This document shows, one piece after another, positions 1 to 9,305 of a stretch of 64,000 nt of DNA. Under the pieces are notes generated by a model. It worked only from the letters and a program-made list of their open reading frames with translations. It had not been told where the DNA came from and searched no databases. A program made the translations under genes and the position numbers. Source of the DNA: Amycolatopsis sp. GM8 (GTDB taxonomy: Bacteria > Actinomycetota > Actinomycetes > Mycobacteriales > Pseudonocardiaceae); contig NZ_JAJKFK010000003.1 of assembly GCF_021653975.1 (NCBI RefSeq), forward strand, positions 806,001-870,000, in the 5' to 3' direction. The first letter of the stretch is position 1; the number at the start of each line of letters is the position of its first letter.

Positions 1-1513
1 CAAACAGCTGGGCGACGGCCGCCACCCGGCGCACGTTCTCGGCCCGGTCCTCAGGCCTGAACCCGAGGTCGGCGTTGAGCCCGTGCCGCAGGTTGTCCCC
101 GTCGAGCAGGTACGCGGGCCGCCCGGCGGTGATGAGCAGGCGTTCCAGCTCGGCGGCGACGGTCGACTTGCCCGAGGCCGAGAGCCCGGTCAGCCACACC
201 GTCAGCCCGCGCGTCGGCCGCTCGTCGCGCGTCACGGTGGCGGCGTGCCAGACGACGCGCGTCGCCGCGCCGGTGATCATCCCGGCCGCGACGGTGTTGT
301 TCGTGGTGTCGTCGACGAGGACGAAGCCGCCGGTCGCGCGGTTGCGGCGGTACGGGTCGAACAGCACCGGCTGCCGGGTGCGCAGCTGGACCCGGCCGAT
401 CTCGTTGAGCGCCAGGGAGTTCGCGGACTCGTCGCGGTGCAGCGTAGTGACGTCGAGCCGGTATTCGAGCGAGCGGACCTCGACCGTGGTCGCGCGCGTG
501 GTGTGCCGCATCGTGTAGGTCGCGCCGGGGCTGAGCGCCGAGCGGTCGGCGAACCAGCAGACCATCGCGTCGAGGTCCTGGCCGGTGTGCGGGCGGTTGC
601 CCGGTCGGCAGATCAGGTCCCCGCGCGCGACGTCGAGTTCGTCGGCCAGCTCGACCGTGACCGCCTGCGGGGCGAACGCCTCGGTGATCGCTTTCCCGCC
701 GGGGCCCCAGATCGCCCGGACACTCGAACGGAATCCGGACGGCAGCACGAGAACCTCGTCGCCGGGCTTGAACACGCCACCGGAAACCGTGCCCGCGTAA
801 CCGCGGAAGTCCCGGTTTTGTTGGCGGATCACGTACTGCACCGGGAACCGGGCGTCGATCAGGTTGCGGTCGGAGGCGACATGCACCTCTTCGAGATGGT
901 GCAGCAACGGCGCGCCTTCGTACCACGGCATGCTCGCGCCGCGGTGCACGACGTTGTCGCCGTGCAGCGCGGAAACCGGCACGAACGTCAGGTCCGGCAC
1001 GTCGAGTTTCATCGCGAACCGGCGGAAGTCCTCGCGGATCTCCTCGAACCGTTCCCGCGACCAGTCGACGAGGTCCATCTTGTTCACGCACAATACGAGG
1101 TGCGGAATGCGCAGCAGGCTCGCGAGAAAGGCGTGCCGGCGCGATTGTTCGAGCACACCTTTGCGAGCGTCGACGAGCACGAGCGCGAGATCGGCCGTCG
1201 AGGCACCGGTAACCATATTGCGGGTGTACTGGATATGGCCGGGCGTGTCGGCGATGATGAATTTCCGGCGCGGGGTGGCGAAATACCGGTGCGCGACGTC
1301 GATGGTGATGCCCTGTTCGCGTTCCGCGCGCAGCCCGTCGGTGAGCAAGGCGAGATTGGGATATTCCTCGCCGCGGTCGCGGCTGGCACGTTCCACGGCG
1401 GCGAGCTGGTCGGTGAACAACGTCTTGGAATCGAAGAGAAGGCGGCCGATCAGGGTGGACTTGCCGTCGTCGACGCTGCCCGCCGTGGCGAGCCGGAGCA
1501 GTTCCTGGGCCAT
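1..1513 (-). CDS. cysNC: Bifunctional sulfate adenylyltransferase subunit 1 / APS kinase (CysNC), 3' end cut by window
   Basis: GTPase subunit of ATP sulfurylase fused to adenylylsulfate kinase; together with CysD it makes APS and then PAPS in the cytoplasm. About 504 residues are visible. GTPase motifs are GSVDDGKST (12-20), DTPGH (89-93) and NKMD (144-147), followed by EF-Tu-like beta-barrel domains. At about residue 441 a second P-loop, GLSASGKST, opens the APS-kinase domain, followed by [11 protein letters not shown]. The ORF runs off the left edge, so most of the kinase domain is missing here by truncation of the window, not by mutation. The start ATG lies one base after the cysD stop, indicating translational coupling. 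The kinase domain makes the product PAPS rather than only APS, which matters for the sulfotransferase at 5105-6256. Confidence 0.95.
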   Translation of the reverse strand, partial: MAQELLRLATAGSVDDGKSTLIGRLLFDSKTLFTDQLAAVERASRDRGEEYPNLALLTDGLRAEREQGITIDVAHRYFATPRRKFIIADTPGHIQYTRNMVTGASTADLALVLVDARKGVLEQSRRHAFLASLLRIPHLVLCVNKMDLVDWSRERFEEIREDFRRFAMKLDVPDLTFVPVSALHGDNVVHRGASMPWYEGAPLLHHLEEVHVASDRNLIDARFPVQYVIRQQNRDFRGYAGTVSGGVFKPGDEVLVLPSGFRSSVRAIWGPGGKAITEAFAPQAVTVELADELDVARGDLICRPGNRPHTGQDLDAMVCWFADRSALSPGATYTMRHTTRATTVEVRSLEYRLDVTTLHRDESANSLALNEIGRVQLRTRQPVLFDPYRRNRATGGFVLVDDTTNNTVAAGMITGAATRVVWHAATVTRDERPTRGLTVWLTGLSASGKSTVAAELERLLITAGRPAYLLDGDNLRHGLNADLGFRPEDRAENVRRVAAVAQLF

Positions 1514-1514
1514 T

Positions 1515-2426
1515 TCAGAAATAGCCTTCCTTCTTGCGGTCTTCCATGCCCGCCTCGGAGATCCGGTCGTCGGCCCGGGTCGCGCCGCGCTCGGTGATCC
1601 GGGTCGCGGCGATCTCGGCGACCACCTCGGCGGGGGTGGCCGCCGTCGACTCGACGCAACCGGTGCAGGTCGCGTCACCGACGGTGCGGAAACGAACCGT
1701 TGCCTCGTAAGGATGTTCGCCGTCCAGCAGGGTCAGGTGCCGGGTGCGGGCGAGCAGCATCCCGTCCCGCTGCACGACCTCACGCCGGTGCGCGTAGTAG
1801 ATCGAAGGCAGCTCGATTTCCTCGGCCGCGATATACGACCAGACGTCCAGCTCGGTCCAGTTCGACAACGGGAACACGCGGATATGCTCGCCTTTGCGGT
1901 GCCGGCCGTTGTAGAGATTCCACAGTTCCGGCCGCTGGTTACGCGGGTCCCATTGCCCGAACTCGTCACGGAAACTGAAGACCCGTTCCTTAGCCCGCGC
2001 TTTTTCCTCGTCGCGCCGGGCACCGCCGAAAACCGCGTCGAAAGCGTTTTCCCGGATGACTCTCAGGAGCGTGGCAGTCTGCAGCCGGTTGCGCGAGGCG
2101 CGCGGCCCGGTCTCTTCGACGACCCGTCCGGCGTCGATATCGTCCTGCACGCGGCCGACCAGCAGCCGCACCCCGAGCTTTTCCACCGTCCGGTCCCGGA
2201 ATTCGAGCACCTCGTCGAAGTTGTGCCCGGTGTCCACATGCGACACTCCGAACGGCGGCGGCGCCGGCCAGAACGCCTTGATCGCCAGGTGCAGCAGGAC
2301 GACCGAGTCCTTGCCGCCGGAGAACAGCAGCACGGGCCGCTCGAACGTCGCCGCCACCTCGCGGAACACGTGCACCGACTCGGCCTCGAGGGCGTCGAGG
2401 TGAGACAGCTCGTACGTGCTGGTCAT
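1515..2426 (-). CDS. cysD: Sulfate adenylyltransferase subunit 2 (CysD)
   Basis: Catalytic subunit of ATP sulfurylase, 303 residues, the usual family length. The PP-loop ATP-binding motif SGGKDS lies at residues 36-41, followed by the conserved [16 protein letters not shown] stretch of the PAPS-reductase-like ATP pyrophosphatase fold. It forms sulfate adenylyltransferase with the CysN part of the next gene, which starts one base after this stop. A palindrome 12 bases before the start codon (2438-2449) may control it. Start chosen at the only ATG before the conserved N-terminus. Confidence 0.96.
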   Translation of the reverse strand: MTSTYELSHLDALEAESVHVFREVAATFERPVLLFSGGKDSVVLLHLAIKAFWPAPPPFGVSHVDTGHNFDEVLEFRDRTVEKLGVRLLVGRVQDDIDAGRVVEETGPRASRNRLQTATLLRVIRENAFDAVFGGARRDEEKARAKERVFSFRDEFGQWDPRNQRPELWNLYNGRHRKGEHIRVFPLSNWTELDVWSYIAAEEIELPSIYYAHRREVVQRDGMLLARTRHLTLLDGEHPYEATVRFRTVGDATCTGCVESTAATPAEVVAEIAATRITERGATRADDRISEAGMEDRKKEGYF

Positions 2427-2437
2427 GCGGAAAAATT

Positions 2438-2449
2438 AGAACACGTTCT
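2438..2449. promoter_or_regulatory. KstR-like inverted repeat in divergent promoter
   Basis: AGAACACGTTCT has perfect 5-base arms (AGAAC/GTTCT) around a 2-base centre. It lies between the divergent starts of cysD (2426) and the NTF2-like gene (2485). It fits the mycobacterial KstR core TnnAACnnGTTnnA except at the last position. That a KstR orthologue binds here is inference; an unrelated TetR repressor is possible. Confidence 0.45.
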
Positions 2450-2484
2450 TGCTTTCGGTCAATCCCCGGTCCATGCTGAGCTGC

Positions 2485-2964
2485 ATGGACCTCGTCGCGC
2501 TCGAAGACATCAAACGGGTGAAGCACCGGTATCTCCGCTGCGTCGACCTCAAGCGCTGGGACGAGGTCGCGGACACGCTCGCGCCGGAGGCCACCGCCAG
2601 TTACGGCACCCCGACCTACGGCGAGCCCATCACGCTCGACGGCCGCGAAGCGATCACCGACTTCCTGCGCGACAAGCTCGGCGGCGCCATCATCACCACA
2701 CATTTCGCGGTACAGCCCGAGATCGACATCGACGGTGACACCGCGACCGGGACCTGGCCGTTCGAGGACACCGTCATCGCCACCGAGCACCAGGTCGTGA
2801 TCAAAGGCGCCGCGGTGTACGAAGACCGCTACCGCCGCTGCGAGGACGGGCGCTGGCGCATCACCCACACCGGCTACACCCGCACGTACGAGTTCATGCT
2901 GCCACTCAAGGACCTGCCGAGCCTCCGGTTCACCGCGAACCGCTGGGCCGAGAACGCGTTCTAA
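2485..2964 (+). CDS. NTF2/SnoaL-like small protein
   Basis: 159 residues with the pattern of a nuclear-transport-factor-2 fold (cone-shaped ketosteroid-isomerase/SnoaL superfamily): an N-terminal helix around LEDIKRVKHRYLRCVDLKRW, then alternating strands ending DGRWRITHTGYTRTYEF. Members range from isomerases and dehydratases to non-catalytic binders, so no reaction can be assigned. ATG 2485 is preferred; an in-frame ATG at 2473 and a further upstream start would add residues outside the fold. It is transcribed away from cysD under the KstR-like site, which suggests but does not prove a steroid-related role. Confidence 0.8.
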   Translation: MDLVALEDIKRVKHRYLRCVDLKRWDEVADTLAPEATASYGTPTYGEPITLDGREAITDFLRDKLGGAIITTHFAVQPEIDIDGDTATGTWPFEDTVIATEHQVVIKGAAVYEDRYRRCEDGRWRITHTGYTRTYEFMLPLKDLPSLRFTANRWAENAF

Positions 2965-3041
2965 CACAGATTGAGGGTGATTTGCGTGGCGGTGCGGGTG
3001 GCGGAACCTGAGGCGGCCCCTCGCTCCGGGATCGCCTCCTC

Positions 3042-3158
3042 ATGAATGCCAATTCACTACGTCGGCGCTGTCCTCGCGAGGAACCACCTCAGAGCCCGCG
3101 GCGACGCAAGCTGACGGTCCACGGCAAGCGGCTCCGCCGCTTCGAAGAACACCTGTAG
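3042..3158 (+). CDS. Possible small Arg-rich ORF (38 aa)
   Basis: An ATG-to-TAG frame of 38 codons encodes a very basic peptide (RRR, RRRK and KRLRR clusters, one Cys). It ends 10 bases before the start of the 387-residue protein gene. No convincing ribosome binding site is visible upstream and I do not recognise the peptide. It may be a leader peptide or chance coding in GC-rich leader DNA. Confidence 0.15.
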   Translation: MNANSLRRRCPREEPPQSPRRRKLTVHGKRLRRFEEHL

Positions 3159-3168
3159 GAAGGGCGCG

Positions 3169-4332
3169 ATGCTCACCGACAAGTTCGCCGCGGCGGTCGG
3201 CGAGGCCGAGAAGATCATCACCGGGGCCCCGCACATACAGAGCGAACTCGATCTCGTCGAGGGTTACGACTATCTCGCCGGCAGCATCCGCGCATCGCTG
3301 CAGATGGCGTGGGCGTACGAGCGCGACTTTCCGTTCTTCGTGCAGGCGACCGGGCCGTACACGAAGATGGGGCTCGACAATCCCGACACCCTGTATTTCC
3401 ACTCGTACCTGCGCGAGGACGCCGAGTACGTCGTCACCGGCACCCGAGGCACCACGCGCGACCTGAGCTTCCAGGTCCTCAACGGCGACTACTCCCCCGT
3501 CGACGTGCCCGACAGCCTCACCGCGTTCGACGACCGGCAGATCGACATCGCGGACGACGGCAGCTACGAGATCCGGTTCGGGCCAGGGAACTCCCGCCCG
3601 GGCTACTTCACGCTCGGCGCGGGCTCGGCGATGCTCGTCGTGCGCGAGGTGTACAGCGACTGGGCACGCGAGCAGCGCGGGACGATCCGGATCCGGCGCG
3701 CGGACGGCTCCGGGCAAGCGCCACCCCCGCCGACCCGTGACCTGATGGAGAAACGGTACGGCGTCGCGGGCAAGATCCTGCTTTCGCGGCTACGGACCTT
3801 CCTCGCCTTCCCGAAATGGTTCTACCTGGACCTGCCGGTGAACACGCTGACCGAGCCGCGGGCCACGCCCGGCGGTCTGAGCACCCAGTTCTCCTCGGCC
3901 GGCCACTACGACCTGGCGGACGACGAGGCGATGGTGGTGACCGTGCCGAAGTCCGACGCGCCGTACCAGGGCATCCAGCTCGGCAGCAGGTGGTACATCT
4001 CGCTGGACTACCTCAACCACCAGACCAGCCTCACCGCCGACCAGGCGCGCACCGACCCGGACGGCAAGATCCGGTTCGTGATCAGCGAGCGCGACCCCGG
4101 TGTCGCGAACTGGCTGGAGCGCACCGGGCACACTCGCGGGTACATCCAACTGCGCTGGCAGCAGCTGTCACGGGACCTCACCCCCGCCGACGGACCCGAG
4201 TTCGAAGTGATCAAAGTGGACGATCTCGCTGGGAAACTTCCGTTCTATGACAACGCGAAGATCACGCCGGGCGAGTTCGCCGACCGGATCGCGGGCCGCC
4301 AGGCCGCCGTAGCCACAAGGATGCTCGGCTGA
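3169..4332 (+). CDS. Uncharacterised protein resembling Rv3531c / DUF1214-type
   Basis: 387 residues, no signal peptide or membrane segment, good upstream AGGAAGG. The N-terminal part (residues 15-130) has features of DUF1214-like proteins found beside oxidoreductases, such as the aromatic stretch YERDFPFFVQATGPY and a jelly-roll-like FQVLNGDYSPVDVPDS. No catalytic residues are known to me. It overlaps the next SDR by one base and starts a three-gene unit (this protein, SDR, sulfotransferase) with the same order as Rv3531c-Rv3530c-Rv3529c in the cholesterol-catabolism region of M. tuberculosis, as I recall it. Function unknown; a steroid-related role is inference from gene order. Confidence 0.75.
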   Translation: MLTDKFAAAVGEAEKIITGAPHIQSELDLVEGYDYLAGSIRASLQMAWAYERDFPFFVQATGPYTKMGLDNPDTLYFHSYLREDAEYVVTGTRGTTRDLSFQVLNGDYSPVDVPDSLTAFDDRQIDIADDGSYEIRFGPGNSRPGYFTLGAGSAMLVVREVYSDWAREQRGTIRIRRADGSGQAPPPPTRDLMEKRYGVAGKILLSRLRTFLAFPKWFYLDLPVNTLTEPRATPGGLSTQFSSAGHYDLADDEAMVVTVPKSDAPYQGIQLGSRWYISLDYLNHQTSLTADQARTDPDGKIRFVISERDPGVANWLERTGHTRGYIQLRWQQLSRDLTPADGPEFEVIKVDDLAGKLPFYDNAKITPGEFADRIAGRQAAVATRMLG

Positions 4333-5108
4333 TGCTGCTCCGGGACAAGGTCGTCGTGGTGTCGGGCATCGGCAGCGGCCTCGGCCGCGCGATCGCCCTA
4401 CAGTGCGCCCGTGCGGGTGCCGATGTCGTGCTGGCCGCCCGCACCGAGGCGCGGCTCACCGAGGTCACGAAGGAGATCGCGGAACTGGGCCGCCGGGCGG
4501 TCGCCGTACCGACCGACGTCACCGACGAGGACGCGGCCGCCGCACTCGTCAGTTCCACTGTGGACGCCTTTGGGCGGGTCGACGCCGTGGTGAACAACGC
4601 GTTCGCGATGCCGCCGATCTCCGAGCTGACCAAAGTGGACCTCGATCCGGTGCGCGAGTCGTTCGAGACCAATGTGTACGCGGCGATCCGGCTGGCCCGG
4701 TTGTTCGCCGGAGAACTGGAGAAGACCCGCGGTTCGGCGGTAATGATCAACTCCGCGGTGCTGCGGCATTCGCGGCGCGGGTTCGGTCCGTACAAGATGA
4801 CCAAGGCGAGCCTGCTCGCGGCCACCCAGGTGCTTTCGACCGAGCTGGGCCCGCGCGGGATCCGCGTCAACTCGGTCGCGCCCGGCTACATCTGGGGCGA
4901 CAACCTGAAGTTCTACTTCGCTTATCTGGCGCGGAAACGGGATATCACGCCGGAACAGGTCTACGAGGAGACGGCAGCGACGATCGACCTGCGGAAGCTG
5001 CCGGAGCCGGACGAGATCGCCGATGCCGTGGTGTTCCTGCTCTCGGACCTGGCGCGCGCGATCACCGGGCACTGCCTGGACGTCAACTGCGGGGAGTACC
5101 ACACATGA
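4332..5108 (+). CDS. SDR-family oxidoreductase (Rv3530c-like)
   Basis: Classical short-chain dehydrogenase of 258 residues. The NAD(P)-binding motif is SGIGSGLGRAIA near the N-terminus, NNAF replaces NNAG around residue 90, and the catalytic Tyr-x3-Lys is YKMTK around residue 157, with Ser in INSAVLRHS. The substrate is unknown; the neighbouring sulfotransferase suggests an alcohol/ketone pair on a hydrophobic molecule such as a sterol. Translationally coupled on both sides: its start overlaps the preceding stop by one base and its TGA overlaps the next ATG (ATGA). Confidence 0.9.
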   Translation: MLLRDKVVVVSGIGSGLGRAIALQCARAGADVVLAARTEARLTEVTKEIAELGRRAVAVPTDVTDEDAAAALVSSTVDAFGRVDAVVNNAFAMPPISELTKVDLDPVRESFETNVYAAIRLARLFAGELEKTRGSAVMINSAVLRHSRRGFGPYKMTKASLLAATQVLSTELGPRGIRVNSVAPGYIWGDNLKFYFAYLARKRDITPEQVYEETAATIDLRKLPEPDEIADAVVFLLSDLARAITGHCLDVNCGEYHT

Positions 5109-6256
5109 CACGGGAAAACGTTGGTACGGTCCAGGATCTGCACGAGTCCGCCACCCGGTTCACCGGTCTGGACGACTTCGGCGCGGAGGACTACCGCGAG
5201 GGCCTGGCCGTGCTGTTGGAGTCCTACGAGCGGGATGCCGCGCTGACGCCGTACGGGCGCCGCGTCAAGCGCGCGTTCCTGCGCGGCGCGCTGGTCGCCC
5301 GGCTGCTCAGCGAAGCGTCGTGGAAGCAGCATCCCGAGTACGCCGACGTGCCGATCGAGCGTCCGATCTTCGTCACCGGGCTCCCGCGCACCGGCACCAC
5401 GGCGTTGCACCGGCTGCTCACGGCGGACCCCGCACATCAGGGGCTGGAAGTGTGGCTCACCGAGGTGCCGCAGCCGCGCCCGCCGCGCGCGACCTGGGCG
5501 GAAAACCCGGTGTTCCAACGGATCCAGGCCGGGTACGAGCAGCATCACGTGGCGCACCCGGAGTTCCTGGGCGCGCACGAGATGTCGGCGGACCAGGTCG
5601 AAGAGTGCTGGCAGCTGTTGCGGCAGACGGTGAAGTCGATCTCGTACGAATGCCTTGCTCACCTGCCAACGTATTCGGCCTGGCTGAGCCGGCAGGACTG
5701 GACGGACGCCTACGCCCGGCACCGGCGCAACCTGCGGCTGATCGGCTTGCCGGACAAGGACAAGCGGTGGGTGCTGAAAAATCCGAGCCACCTGTTCGCG
5801 CTCGACGCGTTGCTGGCGGTCTACCCGGACGCGCTGGTGATCCAGACCCATCGCGCGCCGCGGACGATCATCGCGTCGGTGTGCAGCCTGAACGAGCAGG
5901 CATCGGAGGGCTGGTCCACGGCATTCCGGGGTTCGGTGGTGGGTCGGGCGCAGCTGGAGTTGTGGGCACGCGGCGCGGAAACGTTCCTTGCCGATCGCGC
6001 TCGGTACGACCAGGCACAGTTCTGCGACGTGTACTACGAGGGTTTCGTCGCCGACCCGATCGGCACGGTCGAGTCGATCTACCGGCATTTCGGCCTGCCG
6101 CTGGGCGACGAGGCCCGCTCCGCGATGACGGCACTGAGCCGTGAAAGCGCTTCCCGGCCCGGCCACCGGTATGCGCTGGAAGACTTCGGTCTGGTCGCCG
6201 AGCAGGTCGACGAACGGTTCGCGCGCTACCGGGAAGCCCACACTCGGGTGGCGTGA
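5105..6256 (+). CDS. Sulfotransferase family protein (Rv3529c-like)
   Basis: 383 residues. The PAPS 5'-phosphosulfate-binding loop is PIFVTGLPRTGTTALHRLL (about 87-105), and a second PAPS-contacting region is likely around RAPRTIIASVCSL. Family members transfer sulfate from PAPS to lipids or other hydroxylated metabolites, or bind them. Start at ATG 5105 overlaps the SDR stop by four bases. The 3' end overlaps the convergent asparaginase gene by 31 bases. PAPS could be supplied by the cysNC-cysD pair nearby. The acceptor is unknown. Confidence 0.88.
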   Translation: MTRENVGTVQDLHESATRFTGLDDFGAEDYREGLAVLLESYERDAALTPYGRRVKRAFLRGALVARLLSEASWKQHPEYADVPIERPIFVTGLPRTGTTALHRLLTADPAHQGLEVWLTEVPQPRPPRATWAENPVFQRIQAGYEQHHVAHPEFLGAHEMSADQVEECWQLLRQTVKSISYECLAHLPTYSAWLSRQDWTDAYARHRRNLRLIGLPDKDKRWVLKNPSHLFALDALLAVYPDALVIQTHRAPRTIIASVCSLNEQASEGWSTAFRGSVVGRAQLELWARGAETFLADRARYDQAQFCDVYYEGFVADPIGTVESIYRHFGLPLGDEARSAMTALSRESASRPGHRYALEDFGLVAEQVDERFARYREAHTRVA

Positions 6257-7239
6257 CCGGTGTGCCGGGCGAACTCCTCGGGGGCGCTCACCGGATCGGC
6301 CGACAGCAGCGCGGTCAGCAGGATGCGGGCCTGTGAGGGGCGCAGCAGCCCGGCCGGGATGGCGCCCGCCTCGACGAGATCCCGGCCGCCGCCGTTGCCG
6401 TAGAGACCGGCGACGGGCCCGGCGTGCACGCGGGTGGACAGGGCGAAGACGATCCCGGCCTCGGTGAGCCGGGCGACGGCGTCCCGGATCGGCGGGTTGG
6501 CGTTCCCGGCGCCGGTGGCCTCCAGGACGATCCCGGCGGCGCCGGCCACGACGACGGCGTCCAGCGCGGTGGTGTCCGCGCCCGGGTACAGCGCGACGAT
6601 GTCCACCCGGGCGTCCATTTCGGACAGTTCGATCCGCGGCGGCCGCTCGGGTGCGCCGGTGAAGACGAGGCTGCCCTCCCGAACCTGGCCGATCGGACCG
6701 TGGTCCGGGCTGGAAAACGCCGCCGCGGCAAGGGTTTGCGTCTTACGGGTGCCGCGAGCGGCGAACACCGCACCGTCGAACACGATGAGCACGCCCCGGC
6801 CGTGGGCGCGCTCATCGGCCGCCACGGTGATGGCGTCGGCGAGGTTGCGGGGGCCGTCGGTGTCGGTCGCGTCGGCCGGGCGTTGCGCGCCGGTGAACAC
6901 GACCGGGCGCGGGTCGTCGTGGACGAGATCGGCCAGGAAAGCGCTTTCTTCCATGGTGTCGGTGCCGTGCGTGACGGCGACGCCGAGCACGTCCGGGTCG
7001 TCGAGGGCGCGGCGGATCTCCCGGGCGATGCCCGCCATGTCGGCCGGGGTGAGCAGGTAGCTGCCGAGCCGCAGCACGTCGCGGCCCTCGACCGGCACGC
7101 CGGCCTCGAACGGCAGGCGCCGCAGCAGCGCACTCACCTCGTCGCTGGCGACACTCGCGCCCCGCTCGTTCGCGCGCGAGGCGATCGTGCCGCCCGTCGA
7201 CAGCACCACGACCTTGCCCACCAGGCGTCCCTTCGTCAT
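6226..7239 (-). CDS. L-asparaginase
   Basis: Hydrolyses asparagine to aspartate and ammonia. The two threonine-containing active-site motifs are present: STGGTIAS near the N-terminus and VTHGTDTMEESAF around residue 90. The C-terminal small domain contains GLYGNGGG. No secretion signal is visible, so it is probably cytoplasmic (type I-like). ATG 7239 starts right before the first strand; a GTG 15 bases upstream is an alternative. About 337 residues, normal for the family. It is divergent from the acyl-CoA dehydrogenase gene and convergent with the sulfotransferase gene. Confidence 0.93.
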   Translation of the reverse strand: MTKGRLVGKVVVLSTGGTIASRANERGASVASDEVSALLRRLPFEAGVPVEGRDVLRLGSYLLTPADMAGIAREIRRALDDPDVLGVAVTHGTDTMEESAFLADLVHDDPRPVVFTGAQRPADATDTDGPRNLADAITVAADERAHGRGVLIVFDGAVFAARGTRKTQTLAAAAFSSPDHGPIGQVREGSLVFTGAPERPPRIELSEMDARVDIVALYPGADTTALDAVVVAGAAGIVLEATGAGNANPPIRDAVARLTEAGIVFALSTRVHAGPVAGLYGNGGGRDLVEAGAIPAGLLRPSQARILLTALLSADPVSAPEEFARHTGHATRVWASR

Positions 7240-7284
7240 CGGTGCGTTGGACACGTGTCAGCATAAGGTCGAAGATCGGTGGCC

Positions 7285-8448
7285 ATGAGTGAACGGGTCG
7301 GTGACGACGACTTCGCGGACATCCTCGCCCAGGTCCGGCGCTTCATCCGGGACGACGTGGTGCCGCGCGAGAACGAGATCATGGCCGCGGACCGGATCCC
7401 GGACGATCTGCGCGCCGCCGCGGCGGAGATGGGGCTGTTCGGGTACGCCATCCCGGCCGAGTGGGGCGGGCTGGGGCTCGACCTGCGTCAAGACGTCGAA
7501 CTGGCGATGGAGTTCGGCTACACCACCCTGGCGCTGCGGTCGATGTTCGGCACCAACAACGGCATCGCCGGGCAGGTGCTGGTCAACTACGGCACCGACG
7601 AACAGAAGAAGCAGTGGCTCGAGCGCATCGCCTCCGGTGACGTGGTGGCCTCGTTCGCGCTGACCGAACCCGGCGCGGGGTCGAATCCCGCCGGGCTGCG
7701 CACTCGCGCCCGGCGGGACGGCGACGGCTGGGTCCTCGACGGGCAGAAACGCTTCATCACCAACGCCCCGGTCGCGGACCTGTTCATCGCGTTCGCCCGC
7801 ACCCGCGACGCCGCCACAGACAGCCCTGGTATCGCCGTGTTCCTCGTGCCCGCCGACGCCGCGGGCGTCGGTGTCGGGCCGAAGGACGCGAAGATGGGGC
7901 AGGAAGGCGCCTGGACGGCCGACGTGCACTTCGACGACGTGCGGGTACCGGCGTCCGCGCTGGTGGGCGGCGCCGAAGAGGTCGGCTACCGGGCCGCGAT
8001 GTCGTCACTCGCACGCGGCCGCGTGCACATCGCCGCCCTGGCCGTGGGGTCCGCGCAGCGCGCGCTCGACGAGTCGGTCGCCTACGCCGCCGCGAACACC
8101 CAGGGCGGCGTCCCGATCGGCGACCACCAGCTCGTGCAGGCCATGCTCGCCGACCAGTACACCGGTGTCGCCGCCGGGCGCGCCCTCGTGCGCTACGCCG
8201 CCGCGGCCTACGACACCGGTGCCGACCGGCGCATCGCCCCGTCCGCGGCCAAGCTGTTCTGCACCGAGATGGCCGGCCGCGTCGCCGACCTGGCGGTGCA
8301 GGTGCACGGCGGCACCGGGTACATGCGCGAAGTCCCCGTCGAACGCATCTACCGCGACGTCCGCCTGCTCCGGCTCTATGAAGGCACCAGCGAAATCCAG
8401 CGCCTCATCATCGGCGGCGGGCTGCTCCGGGGGCAGCGGAAGTCCTGA
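7285..8448 (+). CDS. Acyl-CoA dehydrogenase
   Basis: 387 residues, full-length FAD-dependent acyl-CoA dehydrogenase that introduces an alpha-beta double bond and passes electrons to ETF. Visible are FALTEPGAGSNPAG (FAD/substrate loop), FITNAP, the C-terminal VHGGTGY and LYEGTSEIQR with the catalytic glutamate. ATG 7285 is preferred over ATG 7279 because the conserved helix follows directly. It is monocistronic, divergent from the asparaginase gene and followed by a GntR-family regulator. The acyl substrate cannot be deduced. Confidence 0.94.
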   Translation: MSERVGDDDFADILAQVRRFIRDDVVPRENEIMAADRIPDDLRAAAAEMGLFGYAIPAEWGGLGLDLRQDVELAMEFGYTTLALRSMFGTNNGIAGQVLVNYGTDEQKKQWLERIASGDVVASFALTEPGAGSNPAGLRTRARRDGDGWVLDGQKRFITNAPVADLFIAFARTRDAATDSPGIAVFLVPADAAGVGVGPKDAKMGQEGAWTADVHFDDVRVPASALVGGAEEVGYRAAMSSLARGRVHIAALAVGSAQRALDESVAYAAANTQGGVPIGDHQLVQAMLADQYTGVAAGRALVRYAAAAYDTGADRRIAPSAAKLFCTEMAGRVADLAVQVHGGTGYMREVPVERIYRDVRLLRLYEGTSEIQRLIIGGGLLRGQRKS

Positions 8449-8482
8449 CCCGGCCCCGGCTGCTATCGTGGCTAAAGCGGCC

Positions 8483-8495
8483 AAACATACTCATA
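8483..8495. promoter_or_regulatory. AAACATACT element upstream of the FCD regulator
   Basis: AAACATACTCATA sits about 50 bases before the start of the GntR/FCD regulator in an AT-rich pocket. The same AAACATACT core occurs at 12387-12395 before the hydrolase-monooxygenase genes. Shared elements of this kind are typical operator sites of an autoregulated FCD regulator; binding is inferred. Confidence 0.4.
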
Positions 8496-8543
8496 AAATT
8501 GGCTCCACGGCGCGCATGACGTCGTCGGCGAAGGGGAAACGGG

Positions 8544-9305
8544 ATGTCCGACACCGGTGCTCAGCGGGCCACGCCCCGGTTCCGCCAGCGGTCGGCCAAG
8601 ATGGCCGAGCTGGTCGCCCGGCAGATTGTCGAGGACATCGTCGCACAGCGGCTGCCCGCCGGCGCGAGCCTGCCGAGCGAGGTGCCGATGCTCCAGATGT
8701 ACGGCGTCGCGCGCGGGACGCTCCGGGAAGCACTGCGCATCCTCGAATACAACGGGCTCGTGCGGGTGCGGCCCGGGCGTGGCGGCGGCGCCACGGTGGG
8801 CTCGGCGGACGCGTACAACTTCGGCCGGACCATGACGTTGTTCCTGCAGATGGGCCGCACCGAGTTCACCGAACTGGTGGAGGCCCGGCTGATCATGGAA
8901 CCGATAATGGCGCGGCTCGCGGCCGAGCGGCGTGACGAGGAACGGCTCGCCGAACTCGCCAAGAGCATGGGCGAGCACAAGGGCCTGGAGACCCACGACC
9001 AGGCCCGCTACCTCGAAGTGGTGCAGAACTTCCACGGCGTGGTCGCGGGTATGTCCGGCAACGGCGTGCTCGACCTGTTCGGCCGGGCGCTGAAGGAGAT
9101 CTACACCGAGCGCGTCATCGCGGCCGAGAAGCCGCCCGCTCGCTGGGGCGAGGTCCGCAAGGAGCACGAGGCCGTCGCCCAAGCGATCTTCGACGGGGAC
9201 GGGGCGCGCGCCGAGGAACTGATGCGCGCGCACATGGTGGAGCTCAAGGCCGGTTTCGAGCGCAGCTACGCGGCACTGCGCACCGAGATCATCGGCGCGT
9301 GGTGA
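8544..9305 (+). CDS. GntR-family regulator, FCD (FadR-type) subfamily
   Basis: 253 residues. An N-terminal winged helix-turn-helix (about 14-80; LPSEVPMLQMYGVARGTLRE, then a wing VRPGRGGGATV) is followed by an all-helical FCD ligand domain (about 105-235). Such regulators sense organic acids or acyl compounds. Its own promoter and the promoter of the minus-strand operon starting at 12363 share AAACATACT, so it probably controls both itself and that operon. Its stop codon lies at one end of a 16-base palindrome shared with the convergent SDR stop. Confidence 0.9.
   Translation: MSDTGAQRATPRFRQRSAKMAELVARQIVEDIVAQRLPAGASLPSEVPMLQMYGVARGTLREALRILEYNGLVRVRPGRGGGATVGSADAYNFGRTMTLFLQMGRTEFTELVEARLIMEPIMARLAAERRDEERLAELAKSMGEHKGLETHDQARYLEVVQNFHGVVAGMSGNGVLDLFGRALKEIYTERVIAAEKPPARWGEVRKEHEAVAQAIFDGDGARAEELMRAHMVELKAGFERSYAALRTEIIGAW

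Noticed and set aside
864-2738. 624-codon plus-strand frame across cysD and cysNC
   Set aside because: Antisense to two well-supported cys genes; no domain or start signal.
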